Source: Desulfobacterales bacterium (GTDB lineage: Bacteria > Desulfobacterota > Desulfobacteria > Desulfobacterales > JAAELO01). From it: 35,413 nt of DNA. Where the stretch lies: NCBI GenBank assembly GCA_024226555.1, contig JAAELO010000902.1:1-35413 (forward strand), read 5' to 3'. The notes under the pieces were generated by a model. It had not been told where the DNA came from and made no database searches. It worked only from the letters and a program-made list of their open reading frames with translations. This document shows, one piece after another, positions 14,716 through 23,793 of the stretch. Numbering within the stretch: position 1 is the stretch's first letter; every line of letters begins with the position of its first letter. The position numbers and the translations under genes are program-made.

Positions 14716-17700
14716 ATGGAAGATGGATTTATTATTAAAGATGGTGTCTTGGAAGCATATACACTAAGAGATGCGATTGTAGAGGTTCCAGATAAAGTTA
14801 CATCCATTGGTAAAGGTGCTTTCAAGGGATGTATAAGTATTGAACAGGTTACTCTTCCTGAAGGAGTAACAGAAATTGTGGATACTGCTTTTAAGGGCTG
14901 CAGAAAACTGAAAGAGATAAACTTTCCTTCAAATCTTACCCATATTGGAGAACATGCTTTCCATCGTTGTCATTCTTTACGTATTGCAAAACTTCCTGAT
15001 AGAGTTACAACTCTTGGCAGAGGGGCATTTTTATTATGTGACAGCCTGGAATATGTTTCTATTAAAGGTGTTAAAAAGCTTAACAAACAGGTTTTTTTAA
15101 ATGATGTAAATTTAAAAACAATTGAAGTTTCAAGTGATCTGGATATATCCAACATAAATGAGATCTTAATGGGTTGCAGTAAGATATCTGAGATAGTCTT
15201 ATCTGATGGAACTGTTTGCAATGTTGAAAACGTTATTGAGGTTATATCTGAACATTCTAAAGCCCACCCTGTGGCTAAAGCAATTGTCACTGATATATTC
15301 AGAATGCTGATGATTAAAGATGGCATTCTGCAAAAATTACTAATTAATGTAAAGGATGTGGAGATACCAAATGGCATAACCGGTATTTCAAAAAACTGTT
15401 TTTCTAATAAAAAGGGTTTGGTATCTGTAACGTTTCCTGAAACCTTAACTGAGATTGGAAGCCTGGCATTTAGTAATTGTATCAGTCTTGCAAAAATCGA
15501 ATTTGGAAGCGAAAATATAAATATAAACCGTAATGCCTTCATAAATTGCACTTCTCTAAAACATATTGCATTAGCTGATGGGAACACATATGAATTAATT
15601 AAAAATTTGTCAGAAACATCTGATGAAAGCACTCCACATATAATAAGTACAATTCATTCACAGATACTGAATAATTTTTTTGTCAGTGGTACCACATTGA
15701 TAAAGTATAGAGGAAATGAAGAAAGAGTTATTGTTCCCGATCATGTAACGGTAATTGGAGAGAAAGCTTTTGCTGGCAATGAAGTAATTGACAAAGTAAT
15801 TCTGCCGGATTCCATCAGAGAGATTCGTGAAGAGGCTTTTTCTGATTGCCTGCTTTTACAGAATATTGATGTTCCAAAAGGCCTGACATATCTTGGTAAA
15901 TCGGCATTTGAAAACTGTGTAAAACTTATACGTATAGATCTCCCGGAATCACTTACCACAATAGAAAAATCCGCTTTTAACAGATGCAGAAAGTTGAAAG
16001 ATGTGCAATTTGGAAGTAATATTAAAGAGATTGACGACCTTGCTTTCTACTCATGCAGTTCACTGAAAAATTTACTTCTGCCTGAGAAATTGAAAAGTAT
16101 TGGTGATATGGCATTTTATAAGTGCCTGTCATTAAAGGAAGTAATACTACCGGAATCTTTAGATAGCCTTGGCAATAATGTATTTACAGCGGCAGGATTG
16201 AAATCTGCAACAATAAACTGTGATTTGAAAAAATGTGGTACAGATATTTTTTCCCAATGTAATAAACTGTGGAGCCTGACTTTCAGTGAAGGTATAAAAA
16301 ATATTGGTGATAAATTTGCTTTTGGATCGACATCGCTTAAATATGTGAACCTACCCTCTTCAATCGAAAATATAGGCAGAAATGCGTTTGAAAACAGTAT
16401 CTATATAAAAGAAACAGTAAAGGAAGTAGTAGCAGCAGGAACTATCTGTATAAATGGAGATAGAATTCTGGGAGAGGTTGAAATACCTGAAGGAATAACT
16501 GCTATCGCAGGAGGAGCATTTTATGGTAATACCTGGATTACTTCTGTAAAATTTCCTAAATCTCTTAAACTAATTGGTTCGAGAGCTTTTTGTGGATGCA
16601 CTTCACTTAAAAGCATAACACTTCCAGATGATGTAACTGTATTGGAAGAAGGAGTTTTTGCTTATTGTACATCTCTTCGGAGTGTTGTTTCCAAAGGCAG
16701 GATTTCACGAATATCTGACAATGCATTTTATGAATGCAATACAATACTTAAGGTTCCTTCATCAAAAGCTGCCCATATTGGTAAAAATGCATTTAATGGT
16801 TGTAGAAAGCTTGAAAACATTGAGATAAACTGCACAGATATACAGGCAGGAGCTTTTAGAAAAACTCAGTTTTTACAAAACATAAGAGAAAAATCATCAC
16901 TTGTCATAATATCTGATACTGTTGTTGATGGTAAGAATTGTACAAAAGAGATTATTATTCCTGAAAATGTAGTTAGTGTTGCTCCTTATGCTTTTGCAGG
17001 AAATGACAGTATAACCGGCATAAAGTTTCCTGATAATCTTGAATCAATTGGAGAAGATGCTTTTGGAGGGTGTAAGAATCTAAAAGAGATTACTCTTCCA
17101 TCCTTGAAATATATTGGTAAAAAAGCATTTGAAAAGTGTGTATCGCTTATAAGTGTTAAAGGTAATGTGGAAACATTAGAAGAAGGTGTATTTTCATACT
17201 GTATAAATCTGAAAAAAGTAATGATAGATAAAACAATATCTTTTGGTAAAGAGGTGTTCTGTGGTTGTTCTGCAATTGAAGTCATCAAATGCAACGAACT
17301 GCAATATATAGGAGACAGTTGTTTTAATGGATGTGATTCTCTATGCGACTTTGATTTTTCCAATATTAAATCCATAGGGCACAGAGCTTTTGGCGGCTGT
17401 AATTCACTTAAAAGTATTTCACTACGTGCAGACACTGTTGTTGAAGCCCATGCTTTTGAGGATTGTTGCAGTATAGAAAAAATAGAGTTATCTGAAGAAG
17501 GACTTCAATTTGGAAGTTATGCATTTGCCGGATGTACTGCTCTAAAAGCAATAGTTATTTGTGAAAAGAGATATACTACCGATCACTATTCAGTTATTTC
17601 AAAGAAACAGATACCAGACAGTGTAAAATCTATATACAACAGTGCAATCAGCTGTTTTGATATTGACGAAAACCTCTCAATAATTGAATACAAAAACAAT

Positions 17701-18756
17701 GGAATATCTGTACATATTCCTGATGGAATTAAAGCAATTAAAGCTAATGTTTTTATAGATGTTATGAATCTTGAGAAAATATATATACCTGAAAGTGTGG
17801 AATATATTGGTGAAAGAGCTTTTAATAGTACGATATGGTTAGAAGAGCAGAAAGCTGTCACACCGATGGTGATTATAAACAATATACTGGTTGATGCTTC
17901 TTTATGTCAGGGTGATGTTGTAATTCCTGAATCCGTTAAAATAGTATCAGGCTGGGCATTTGCAAACTGCTACGCACTAACAGGTATTTCCTTTTCTTCC
18001 AAAACTGTTGTGGAAAAGTATGCGTTTCGAAACTGTATAAATTTAAAAAGTGTAACTGATGGTGATGATAAAGAATACCATTTGATAGACCTCTCAGATA
18101 GATATGATGAAATGCTGCCTAATGTTATCAGGCAAATTTTTACAGATTGCTTAAATTGTTTTAAAACAGAAGATGAAAATGTTCTTATCGAATGCACAGG
18201 AAATATCAACGATCTTGTATTACCAGATGGAATAACAGCGATTAACGACAATGTATTTAAAGATAGTAATTTACTAACATACATATCTTTATCAAAAGAT
18301 ACAGTTAAAATTGGTAAAAGTGCGTTCGAACATTGTAAATGGCTGGTTTCAGTCAAAAATGCATATGGTGTGGAGAGGATAGAAAAACATGCTTTTTCAG
18401 GGTGTTCATTATTAGAAAATCTGGAACTTTCAGATAAGCTTAAATATATTGGTCCAAGAGCATTTGAACATTGTCTGTCTCTAAAAAGCGTTGTCATACC
18501 TGAAGGTATTACTAAAATACCTGAGAAGGCTTTTTACAGATGCAAAAATTTAGTGAAGATAACATTGCCCACAACTCTTAAAACAATAGGTAAAGAAGCA
18601 TTTGCTTTTTGCGATGAACTGACAGGCATAAATTTCCCGGAAGAGCTCGAGTCTATTGATACCAGAGCATTTGCATGGTGCTCAGCCCTTGATAAAAAAC
18701 ACCTGCCGGAAGGTGTTTCGGTAAAAACAGATTCCTTCAGCACAGGTAGTATATGA
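14716..18756 (+). CDS. giant BspA-like leucine-rich repeat protein (LRR_5), cytoplasmic
   Basis: A 1346-residue protein made almost entirely of BspA/LRR_5 repeats of about 23 residues (pattern I-x-x-x-A-F-x-x-C-x-x-L-x-x-I-x-L-P-x-x-L-x-x-I). Several higher-order modules can be seen. Each opens with a beta-hairpin-like line such as FFVSGTTLIKYRGNEERVIV, ICINGDRILGEVEIPEGIT, VIISDTVVDGKNCTKEIIIP or MVIINNILVDASLCQGDVVI, followed by 4-7 repeats. There is no signal peptide, anchor or sorting motif, unlike the surface BspA proteins of Treponema or Tannerella, so it should stay in the cytoplasm unless another secretion route exists. Its TGA overlaps the next ATG (ATGA), linking it to the aldo/keto reductase. 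Role unknown; protein binding is likely. Confidence 0.9.
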   Translation: MEDGFIIKDGVLEAYTLRDAIVEVPDKVTSIGKGAFKGCISIEQVTLPEGVTEIVDTAFKGCRKLKEINFPSNLTHIGEHAFHRCHSLRIAKLPDRVTTLGRGAFLLCDSLEYVSIKGVKKLNKQVFLNDVNLKTIEVSSDLDISNINEILMGCSKISEIVLSDGTVCNVENVIEVISEHSKAHPVAKAIVTDIFRMLMIKDGILQKLLINVKDVEIPNGITGISKNCFSNKKGLVSVTFPETLTEIGSLAFSNCISLAKIEFGSENININRNAFINCTSLKHIALADGNTYELIKNLSETSDESTPHIISTIHSQILNNFFVSGTTLIKYRGNEERVIVPDHVTVIGEKAFAGNEVIDKVILPDSIREIREEAFSDCLLLQNIDVPKGLTYLGKSAFENCVKLIRIDLPESLTTIEKSAFNRCRKLKDVQFGSNIKEIDDLAFYSCSSLKNLLLPEKLKSIGDMAFYKCLSLKEVILPESLDSLGNNVFTAAGLKSATINCDLKKCGTDIFSQCNKLWSLTFSEGIKNIGDKFAFGSTSLKYVNLPSSIENIGRNAFENSIYIKETVKEVVAAGTICINGDRILGEVEIPEGITAIAGGAFYGNTWITSVKFPKSLKLIGSRAFCGCTSLKSITLPDDVTVLEEGVFAYCTSLRSVVSKGRISRISDNAFYECNTILKVPSSKAAHIGKNAFNGCRKLENIEINCTDIQAGAFRKTQFLQNIREKSSLVIISDTVVDGKNCTKEIIIPENVVSVAPYAFAGNDSITGIKFPDNLESIGEDAFGGCKNLKEITLPSLKYIGKKAFEKCVSLISVKGNVETLEEGVFSYCINLKKVMIDKTISFGKEVFCGCSAIEVIKCNELQYIGDSCFNGCDSLCDFDFSNIKSIGHRAFGGCNSLKSISLRADTVVEAHAFEDCCSIEKIELSEEGLQFGSYAFAGCTALKAIVICEKRYTTDHYSVISKKQIPDSVKSIYNSAISCFDIDENLSIIEYKNNGISVHIPDGIKAIKANVFIDVMNLEKIYIPESVEYIGERAFNSTIWLEEQKAVTPMVIINNILVDASLCQGDVVIPESVKIVSGWAFANCYALTGISFSSKTVVEKYAFRNCINLKSVTDGDDKEYHLIDLSDRYDEMLPNVIRQIFTDCLNCFKTEDENVLIECTGNINDLVLPDGITAINDNVFKDSNLLTYISLSKDTVKIGKSAFEHCKWLVSVKNAYGVERIEKHAFSGCSLLENLELSDKLKYIGPRAFEHCLSLKSVVIPEGITKIPEKAFYRCKNLVKITLPTTLKTIGKEAFAFCDELTGINFPEELESIDTRAFAWCSALDKKHLPEGVSVKTDSFSTGSI

Positions 18757-19826
18757 GGTATAGAGATTTAGGTAATACCGGGCTAAAAGTATCTGAAATA
18801 TCCTTTGGGACAATCCCTGTACTTAGTGGAGATGTTCCGGTACTGCCCGATTATTTCAGTCTTAATGAAGATGAAGCGATAAGTGTAATGGAGTATGCAT
18901 ACAATCTTGGCTGCAATCTCTTTGATACTGCAATCGTTCCTGAATATGGAGATGCGGAGATAAAACTGGGGAAATTTGCTGCTCATATTGGCAGGGAAAA
19001 CATTATTATATCAGATAAGTCAAGATTCTTTGATGGAAATGAGATGTACAAAGCAGTGCTTGAGTCTTGTAAAAACCTTGACTCTTATTCAGATATTTAT
19101 TTCATACATCAGGTGGATGAAGGAAATGAGGATGTTACTTTTGGCAAATATGGCGCTGTGGATGCACTAATTGAACTGAAAGCAGAGGGTAGAATAAGAT
19201 TTACAGGGATTGCCTCGCACTACTACGGCATATTGTTAAGAGGTGCAAAAGATTCAAGGGTTGATGTTCTTCAAGGCAGTGGAAACATTTTTGAAAGAGG
19301 CATGCTTGATCAAATAGAATCAGAAATTGCGTTTAGACAAAAAGGATTCATTCTTAATAAAGTATATGCGGCAGGAATACTTCCCTCTTTTTTCCCGGTT
19401 AAAACACTTATATCCGGCGTACTATCATACCCTGTATCCAGTGCATTAATAGGTATAGGAACCAGTGAACAAGCAGATCAGGCATTAAAAGAACCTGAAA
19501 ATTATGGTCGCCCTTCATTTTCAGAAGTGATGTCAGTGCTTGAAAAAAGTTTTGTACCTATCCCATGTGACAGATGTCAAAGGTGCAGATGTATATATGG
19601 TACTGAAATACATATACTTTTAAGACAGTACAACTATTATTTTCTGGGTAAAGATTACTGGGCTCTTAGAAAACTTGATATGAGTATAAATGAAAGCGCT
19701 TCACAGTGTAAAAAATGTACAGAGATGTCATGTATGAAAAACTGTCCAAAAGCTATTAATATACCGGAATCTATTCAAATGATAAAACGACTGGTGGAGA
19801 TACATATTAGAAATTCACGAATATGA
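18753..19826 (+). CDS. aldo/keto reductase with C-terminal Fe-S cluster motifs
   Basis: A 357-residue protein. Residues 1-265 form an AKR barrel that keeps the catalytic tetrad: Asp58 (FDTA), Tyr65 (PEYGDAE), Lys89 (SDKS) and His119 (FIHQVD). Cysteines follow at 272, 275, 278 and 280 (CDRCQRCRC), then at 319, 322, 327 and 331 (CKKCTEMSCMKNCP), so one or two 4Fe-4S clusters are likely. This layout is common in anaerobe AKRs annotated as 4Fe-4S oxidoreductases. The start overlaps the LRR gene stop by four bases (ATGA). Substrate unknown. Confidence 0.88.
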   Translation: MRYRDLGNTGLKVSEISFGTIPVLSGDVPVLPDYFSLNEDEAISVMEYAYNLGCNLFDTAIVPEYGDAEIKLGKFAAHIGRENIIISDKSRFFDGNEMYKAVLESCKNLDSYSDIYFIHQVDEGNEDVTFGKYGAVDALIELKAEGRIRFTGIASHYYGILLRGAKDSRVDVLQGSGNIFERGMLDQIESEIAFRQKGFILNKVYAAGILPSFFPVKTLISGVLSYPVSSALIGIGTSEQADQALKEPENYGRPSFSEVMSVLEKSFVPIPCDRCQRCRCIYGTEIHILLRQYNYYFLGKDYWALRKLDMSINESASQCKKCTEMSCMKNCPKAINIPESIQMIKRLVEIHIRNSRI

Positions 19827-19841
19827 AATGTCTATGATATT

Positions 19842-19872
19842 AGGGGAACCTCTGATTCGTTAGAGGTTCCCT
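19842..19872. repeat. collapsed family 1 element: two ends and an 8-base loop
   Basis: AGGGGAACCTCT (19842-19853) and AGAGGTTCCCT (19862-19872) are the two ends of the family 1 element with no interior. The result is a strong hairpin 16 bases after the aldo/keto reductase stop and 37 bases from the ilvN stop. Lying between convergent genes, it may help stop transcription, though neither side has a long T-run. Confidence 0.75.
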
Positions 19873-19908
19873 AAAATCTGTTCAAAAATTAAATAATATA
19901 TGGTCCGC

Positions 19909-20190
19909 CTATTGCTCTATCAAAGTCTCTCTAAGGTTGTTGAAGAAACTCTGGTCATCCTCTTTCACTTTTACACCTGAAATATCATAAAGCTTTTCAA
20001 GTTGTTTTACTATCTGGCTTATCCTGTCATCTTTGTTAACGAGAAGCTTGATTATACTTTTTGTTTTATCCCCGATGCTTAAACATAGAATCCCTTCAAG
20101 GTTAAAAGCACGCCTTGCAAAAAGACCTGCCACCTGTGAAAGTACTCCCGGATGATTATTTACTTCTAATTCTATTATAATGTTGTTCAT
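19909..20190 (-). CDS. ilvN: acetolactate synthase small (regulatory) subunit
   Basis: A 93-residue ACT-domain protein, the short type like E. coli IlvN (about 96 residues), not the long IlvH type. The N-terminus IIIELEVNNHPGVLSQVAGL, followed by FARRAFNLEGI, is the amino-acid-binding signature giving valine feedback on the large subunit. It starts 4 bases after the ilvB stop, so the pair forms an operon governed by the leader and attenuator upstream of ilvB. Confidence 0.93.
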   Translation of the reverse strand: MNNIIIELEVNNHPGVLSQVAGLFARRAFNLEGILCLSIGDKTKSIIKLLVNKDDRISQIVKQLEKLYDISGVKVKEDDQSFFNNLRETLIEQ

Positions 20191-20194
20191 TGGT

Positions 20195-21862
20195 CTATGC
20201 CCCTTCTGTAATCATTTCAATATTTGCTGCACCTGGAGGTACCATTGGATAAACGTTCTCATTAGGATCGATATCAACTTCAATAAGTGTTGGGCCTTCA
20301 GCTTTCATTATTTCCTGAAGTGCTTCTATCGGTGAAACACAGTTATTCAATTTAAATGAGTTAATTCCAAAACCTTCAGCAATTTTAGAGAAATCCGGAC
20401 GACACTCAAACTTTGATGCCATATAGTTTGCGTTATAAAAAAGTTCCTGCTGTTGTCTAACAAGGCCCAGATGACCATTATTAAGGATTATTATTTTAAC
20501 ATTCAGATTTTGCTCAGAAAGAGTTGCAAGTTCCTGAATATTCATCAGGATTGATCCATCACCACTGAAGCAGATAATTTTTTTATCCGGATTTGCAAGT
20601 GCAGCACCTATCGCTGTTGGAAGACCAAATCCCATTGTACCCAGGCCGCCTGAAGTTAGAAACTGCCCCGGACGTGAAAAGGGATATGACTGTGCAGTCC
20701 ACATTTGGTGCTGCCCAACATCAGTTGTTACAATTACATTTTTTCCGGCAGCAATACCTGTTTCATAAATAAGTTTTCCCGGATAGAAGATATCTAAATC
20801 ATCATAATCCATTACGGGATTTTCATCTTTTACATTTGTAATAGTTTTAATCCAGTTTGTTCTTTTGCTTTCATCGATTAAAGGTAGTAGTATTTTCAGA
20901 ACTTCACATGCATCTCCTTTAATTCCACAATTTGATTCTCGTATTTTATCAATTTCTGAATAATCTATATCTATATGGATAATGTTAGCATGGTTACAAA
21001 AGTCTTCTATTTTACCTGTGGCACGATCATCAAACCTAACTCCAACAGCTATAAGGAGATCTGATTGATCAACAACAATATTTGTGTGTTTTGCTCCATG
21101 CATTCCAAGCATCCCAAGGTATAGTTCCGATTTACTGTTATATGCACCTAACCCCATTAATGTTGAAGTAACCGGTATTGAACTCTTCTCTGATAAATCT
21201 TTTATCATACCGCAGCAATTTGAATTAACGATTCCACCACCTATATAAAGAACAGGTTTTTTTGATGAATTAATCATCTCAGCGGCTTCCAGGATTTTAT
21301 TTATATCCGCGATGGGTGAAATTGTCTTCTGCCCAATCTCCGGTAATTCGTCAATTTCAATTATCTCAAGCTGTACATCCTTGGGAATATCTATAAGAAC
21401 AGGGCCGGGACGTCCTGAAACTGCAACTTTGAATGCCTCTGGTATAACAGTTAAAAGCTCTTTGGCTGATCTTACTAAAAAATTATGCTTAGTTATTGGT
21501 AGAAACAGACCATAGGTATCAACCTCCTGAAATGCATCAGTACCAATAAGAGGAAGCGGAGTTTGGCCTGTGATAGCAATAACAGGTACAGAATCCATAT
21601 TTGCATCGGCAATTGCTGTAACAAGATTTGTTACACCTGGTCCTGAGGTTGCAAAGCAAACAGAGGGTTTACCTGTTGATCGAGCCATGCCCTGGGCAAT
21701 AAATCCTCCTCCCTGCTCGTGTCTTGCAAGAATATGTTTGATGCTGCTTTTTGAAAGTGCATCATAAAGAGGTAAATTAGCGCCTCCCGGTATTCCGGCA
21801 ATCGTTGTGATATTCTGCCTTTCAATTAGTTTAATTATTAAATCAGCTCCTGAGATTTTCAT
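20195..21862 (-). CDS. ilvB: acetolactate synthase large (catalytic) subunit
   Basis: A 555-residue ThDP enzyme catalysing the first common step of branched-chain amino acid synthesis. The N-terminal motif AGIPGGANLPLYDAL and catalytic Glu49 in RHEQGG are present, then FATSGPGVTNLVTAIADA, a central FAD-type domain, and the ThDP motif GDGSILMNIQELATLSEQN ending in LNNGHLG. A frame extension upstream to a TTG at 21904 would run through the attenuator hairpin; the ATG at about 21862, with an AAAAGGAAAAG RBS and the MKISGADLI start, is chosen instead. The gene is last in a leader peptide - attenuator - ilvB - ilvN order. Confidence 0.95.
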   Translation of the reverse strand: MKISGADLIIKLIERQNITTIAGIPGGANLPLYDALSKSSIKHILARHEQGGGFIAQGMARSTGKPSVCFATSGPGVTNLVTAIADANMDSVPVIAITGQTPLPLIGTDAFQEVDTYGLFLPITKHNFLVRSAKELLTVIPEAFKVAVSGRPGPVLIDIPKDVQLEIIEIDELPEIGQKTISPIADINKILEAAEMINSSKKPVLYIGGGIVNSNCCGMIKDLSEKSSIPVTSTLMGLGAYNSKSELYLGMLGMHGAKHTNIVVDQSDLLIAVGVRFDDRATGKIEDFCNHANIIHIDIDYSEIDKIRESNCGIKGDACEVLKILLPLIDESKRTNWIKTITNVKDENPVMDYDDLDIFYPGKLIYETGIAAGKNVIVTTDVGQHQMWTAQSYPFSRPGQFLTSGGLGTMGFGLPTAIGAALANPDKKIICFSGDGSILMNIQELATLSEQNLNVKIIILNNGHLGLVRQQQELFYNANYMASKFECRPDFSKIAEGFGINSFKLNNCVSPIEALQEIMKAEGPTLIEVDIDPNENVYPMVPPGAANIEMITEGA

Positions 21863-21884
21863 TTTCTTTTCCTTTTTTAACAGA

Positions 21885-21930
21885 CCAAAAACAAAAAAGC
21901 CCAACCGGATTTTGATTTCCGATTGGGCTT
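21885..21930 (-). terminator. transcription attenuator upstream of ilvB
   Basis: On the minus strand AAGCCCAATCGGA and TCCGGTTGGGCTT form a stem with one internal mismatch around an AAATCAAAA loop, followed by TTTTTTGTTTTT. It lies between the leader peptide stop (21960) and the ilvB ATG, so it is an intrinsic terminator placed to be controlled by translation of the leader. A smaller hairpin, CGTGA / TCACG (21971-21986), overlaps the leader's control codons and may be part of the alternative folding. Confidence 0.88.
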
Positions 21931-21959
21931 AAATTTTATAAACTATTTAAATTAAAGCT

Positions 21960-22064
21960 TTAACCGGTAAGCGTGAGCAAAATCACGACGACACAGAGGA
22001 CGACACCATTGACGAGAGAGTCAATTCTTAGTGATTTTGTATTTACCAGTTTCTTTAAATTCAT
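21960..22064 (-). CDS. ilvB leader peptide (34 residues)
   Basis: A short frame on the minus strand from the ATG at 22064 to the TAA at 21960. The peptide starts MNLKKLVNTKSLRIDS and continues LVNGVVLCVVVILLTLTG. The second half holds a dense block of Val, Leu and Ile codons (seven Val counting LVNG, plus Leu and Ile), the three amino acids made through acetolactate synthase. Ribosome stalling on these codons when charged tRNA is scarce would favour an antiterminator over the hairpin that follows. This is the arrangement of ivbL-ilvB in enterobacteria. A weak AGGA RBS precedes the ATG. Confidence 0.85.
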   Translation of the reverse strand: MNLKKLVNTKSLRIDSLVNGVVLCVVVILLTLTG

Positions 22065-23037
22065 TTTTTATCCTAAATAAGTTTCACAACTCTTTAATTA
22101 AAAAATTTATCTTTGTCAATTATTAATTTTGATATATCTTTGTAAGCCTTTATTATAAAAGGCATAAGTATATTCTTATGGAATATATTATAGTTTTAAT
22201 AAACTCACCTTTATTTAAATTATCAGAAAAAAATAATGAAAAACTATATCGTTTTTGAAACAATTACTACACGGAGTTATTAACACATCAAAGAAGAAGC
22301 TTAAGGGAATCTCAAATAATTGCCTATAAAACAAAAGGCTTTAGTTTTGTTTGTTTTGACCGAACTACTTATCGTTGTTTTAAAAAACAAAACAACGGAG
22401 TATCTTCAAAAAAAAGAACTGTTTTTAAAATCGGCTCATTATTTTTTTCACGGCCTTGTATTTCAATCAAAATTCTAACTATTAGAGGCTCCCTTAACTA
22501 TATTCAATTAATAAATGACATTTCTTAACATAGATAGCTATTCAAAAATATTCCCACATAAATTTCTAATTGCATTGTACATTAATCATGAGAAAATAAA
22601 ATAAATTGATTCATAGTTGCTGTTAGTTTTTGAATTATGATCAATAATATGCATTATTAATAAACATAGAGTCTAATTAGATAGAAAGTGATTTTGATTT
22701 TACAATAGTCCTCATAGTGAAAAACAGCATTTAAAACCCTATTCAAATTCTTGTTTCATCATCATTGATTTAATCTATTATTTAAATGCTGCGGAACTAT
22801 ATTATCAATTTGATTAACTCTCAGGTTTTTGTAATTAGAAAAACGTTATGATTAAATAACAATTAGCATGCACGTAAACCTGCACCAAATCATGTAACTA
22901 ATATGATTTAATTGTGCAGTGGTGAACTCTTAAAAATTAAAATCAAATACAAACAGATTCTTTATAGAAATCTAACATGTAATTTGTACATGTAATTAAA
23001 TATGAATTTATTCACTTAATTTTTATTGGAGGCGTTA
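22065..23037. other. 973-base intergenic region upstream of the transglutaminase-like gene
   Basis: Apart from repeat copy D (22304-22494), the region holds no gene. Two structures stand out. At 22880-22919 CTGCAC and GTGCAG enclose a second pair, AAATCAT and ATGATTT, giving a strong nested hairpin. At 22975-22993 ACATGTA-N5-TACATGT forms a palindrome 45 bases before the ATG, in the promoter region. The rest is AT-rich with no recognisable motif. The ilv promoter must lie just upstream of 22064 on the minus strand. Confidence 0.5.
22304..22494. repeat. inverted-repeat element, family 1, copy D (191 bp), reversed
   Basis: The left end is AGGGAATCTCAAATAATTGCC and the right end ACTATTAGAGGCTCCCT. 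Reverse-complemented, the interior reads GATTGAAATACAAGGC, AATAATGAGCCGATTTTAA and GTAGTTCGGTCAAAAC, matching copies B and C. It carries an extra internal hairpin (GTTTTAAAAAACAAAAC region). The flanks are TTA on the left and TAA on the right. Confidence 0.85.
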
Positions 23038-23769
23038 ATGCTTACAACAGTTGCTGAACAAACACTCGATGAGTTCCTTAAACCAACATTCTTTATCGAC
23101 AGTGATGCGGAATCAATTATTGAATATGCATCACGAGCATGTGATGGTGCTAAATCTGAAAAGGAGAAAGCGATAAATCTGTTTAATGCAGTTCGCGATG
23201 ATATTTCGTACGACTTATTTGGATTGGAAATTAATCCAAATTATATGAAAGCAAGTTATATTCTGGAAAAAGGAAGTGGTTATTGTGTTTCCAAAGCTCT
23301 CGTTTTAGCAGCTTGTGCAAGGGTTATAGGAATACCATGTCGCCTTGGATTTGCTGATGTTATAAATCATCTTAACCCACCAAAAATGCAGGAATTCATG
23401 CTTACAAATGTATTTGCTTTCCACGGTTTTGCTGAATTATTACTTGATGGAAAATGGGTTAAGGCAACTCCATCATTTGATTCAAGACTATGTGAAAAAT
23501 CAGGTTATATCAAACCTGAATTTGACGGAGTAAATGATACTGTTTATCCTGCGTTTAATAAAGCAGGTGAGAGGCATATGGAATATATATCTTACTATGG
23601 AAGCTTTTCAGATATACCACTCGTGGACCTTATGGATTCAGTATATAAATATTATCCCCACTTTTGTGACGAATCTATAACACTTGAATCTTTGTTCATC
23701 AATGCTGATTTGGACTATGAAGCTATTGTTGCGAATAATGAAATTACCCATTTCCCATACACAAGATAA
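23038..23769 (+). CDS. transglutaminase-like (papain-fold) protein
   Basis: A 243-residue protein when started at the ATG at 23038, which follows a GGAGG RBS; an in-frame TTG at 23026 would place the RBS inside the gene. The transglutaminase-core triad is complete: Cys83 in GSGYCVSKALVLAACARVIG, His129 in FAFHGFAEL and Asp148 in KATPSFDSR. There is no signal peptide, so it is probably cytoplasmic. Bacterial members of this fold are mostly amidases or peptidases. The MaoC-like gene follows 24 bases after the stop, suggesting a two-gene operon. Substrate unknown. Confidence 0.85.
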   Translation: MLTTVAEQTLDEFLKPTFFIDSDAESIIEYASRACDGAKSEKEKAINLFNAVRDDISYDLFGLEINPNYMKASYILEKGSGYCVSKALVLAACARVIGIPCRLGFADVINHLNPPKMQEFMLTNVFAFHGFAELLLDGKWVKATPSFDSRLCEKSGYIKPEFDGVNDTVYPAFNKAGERHMEYISYYGSFSDIPLVDLMDSVYKYYPHFCDESITLESLFINADLDYEAIVANNEITHFPYTR

Positions 23770-23793
23770 CTTTTTAAAAGGAAAAATATTCTA

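Noticed and set aside
14970-15632. Long minus-strand open frame (220 codons) opposite the LRR gene
   Set aside because: It is the complement of regular LRR repeats; several such frames occur along the LRR gene in the same register. None has an RBS or family match.
21863-21904. N-terminal extension of IlvB from a TTG codon
   Set aside because: It would be translated from the attenuator hairpin and T-run. The ATG at the conserved MKISGADLI start has a good RBS.
21885-22064. T-box riboswitch upstream of ilvB
   Set aside because: No T-box sequence or specifier stem-loop is visible, and the leader frame with Val/Leu/Ile codons explains the terminator.
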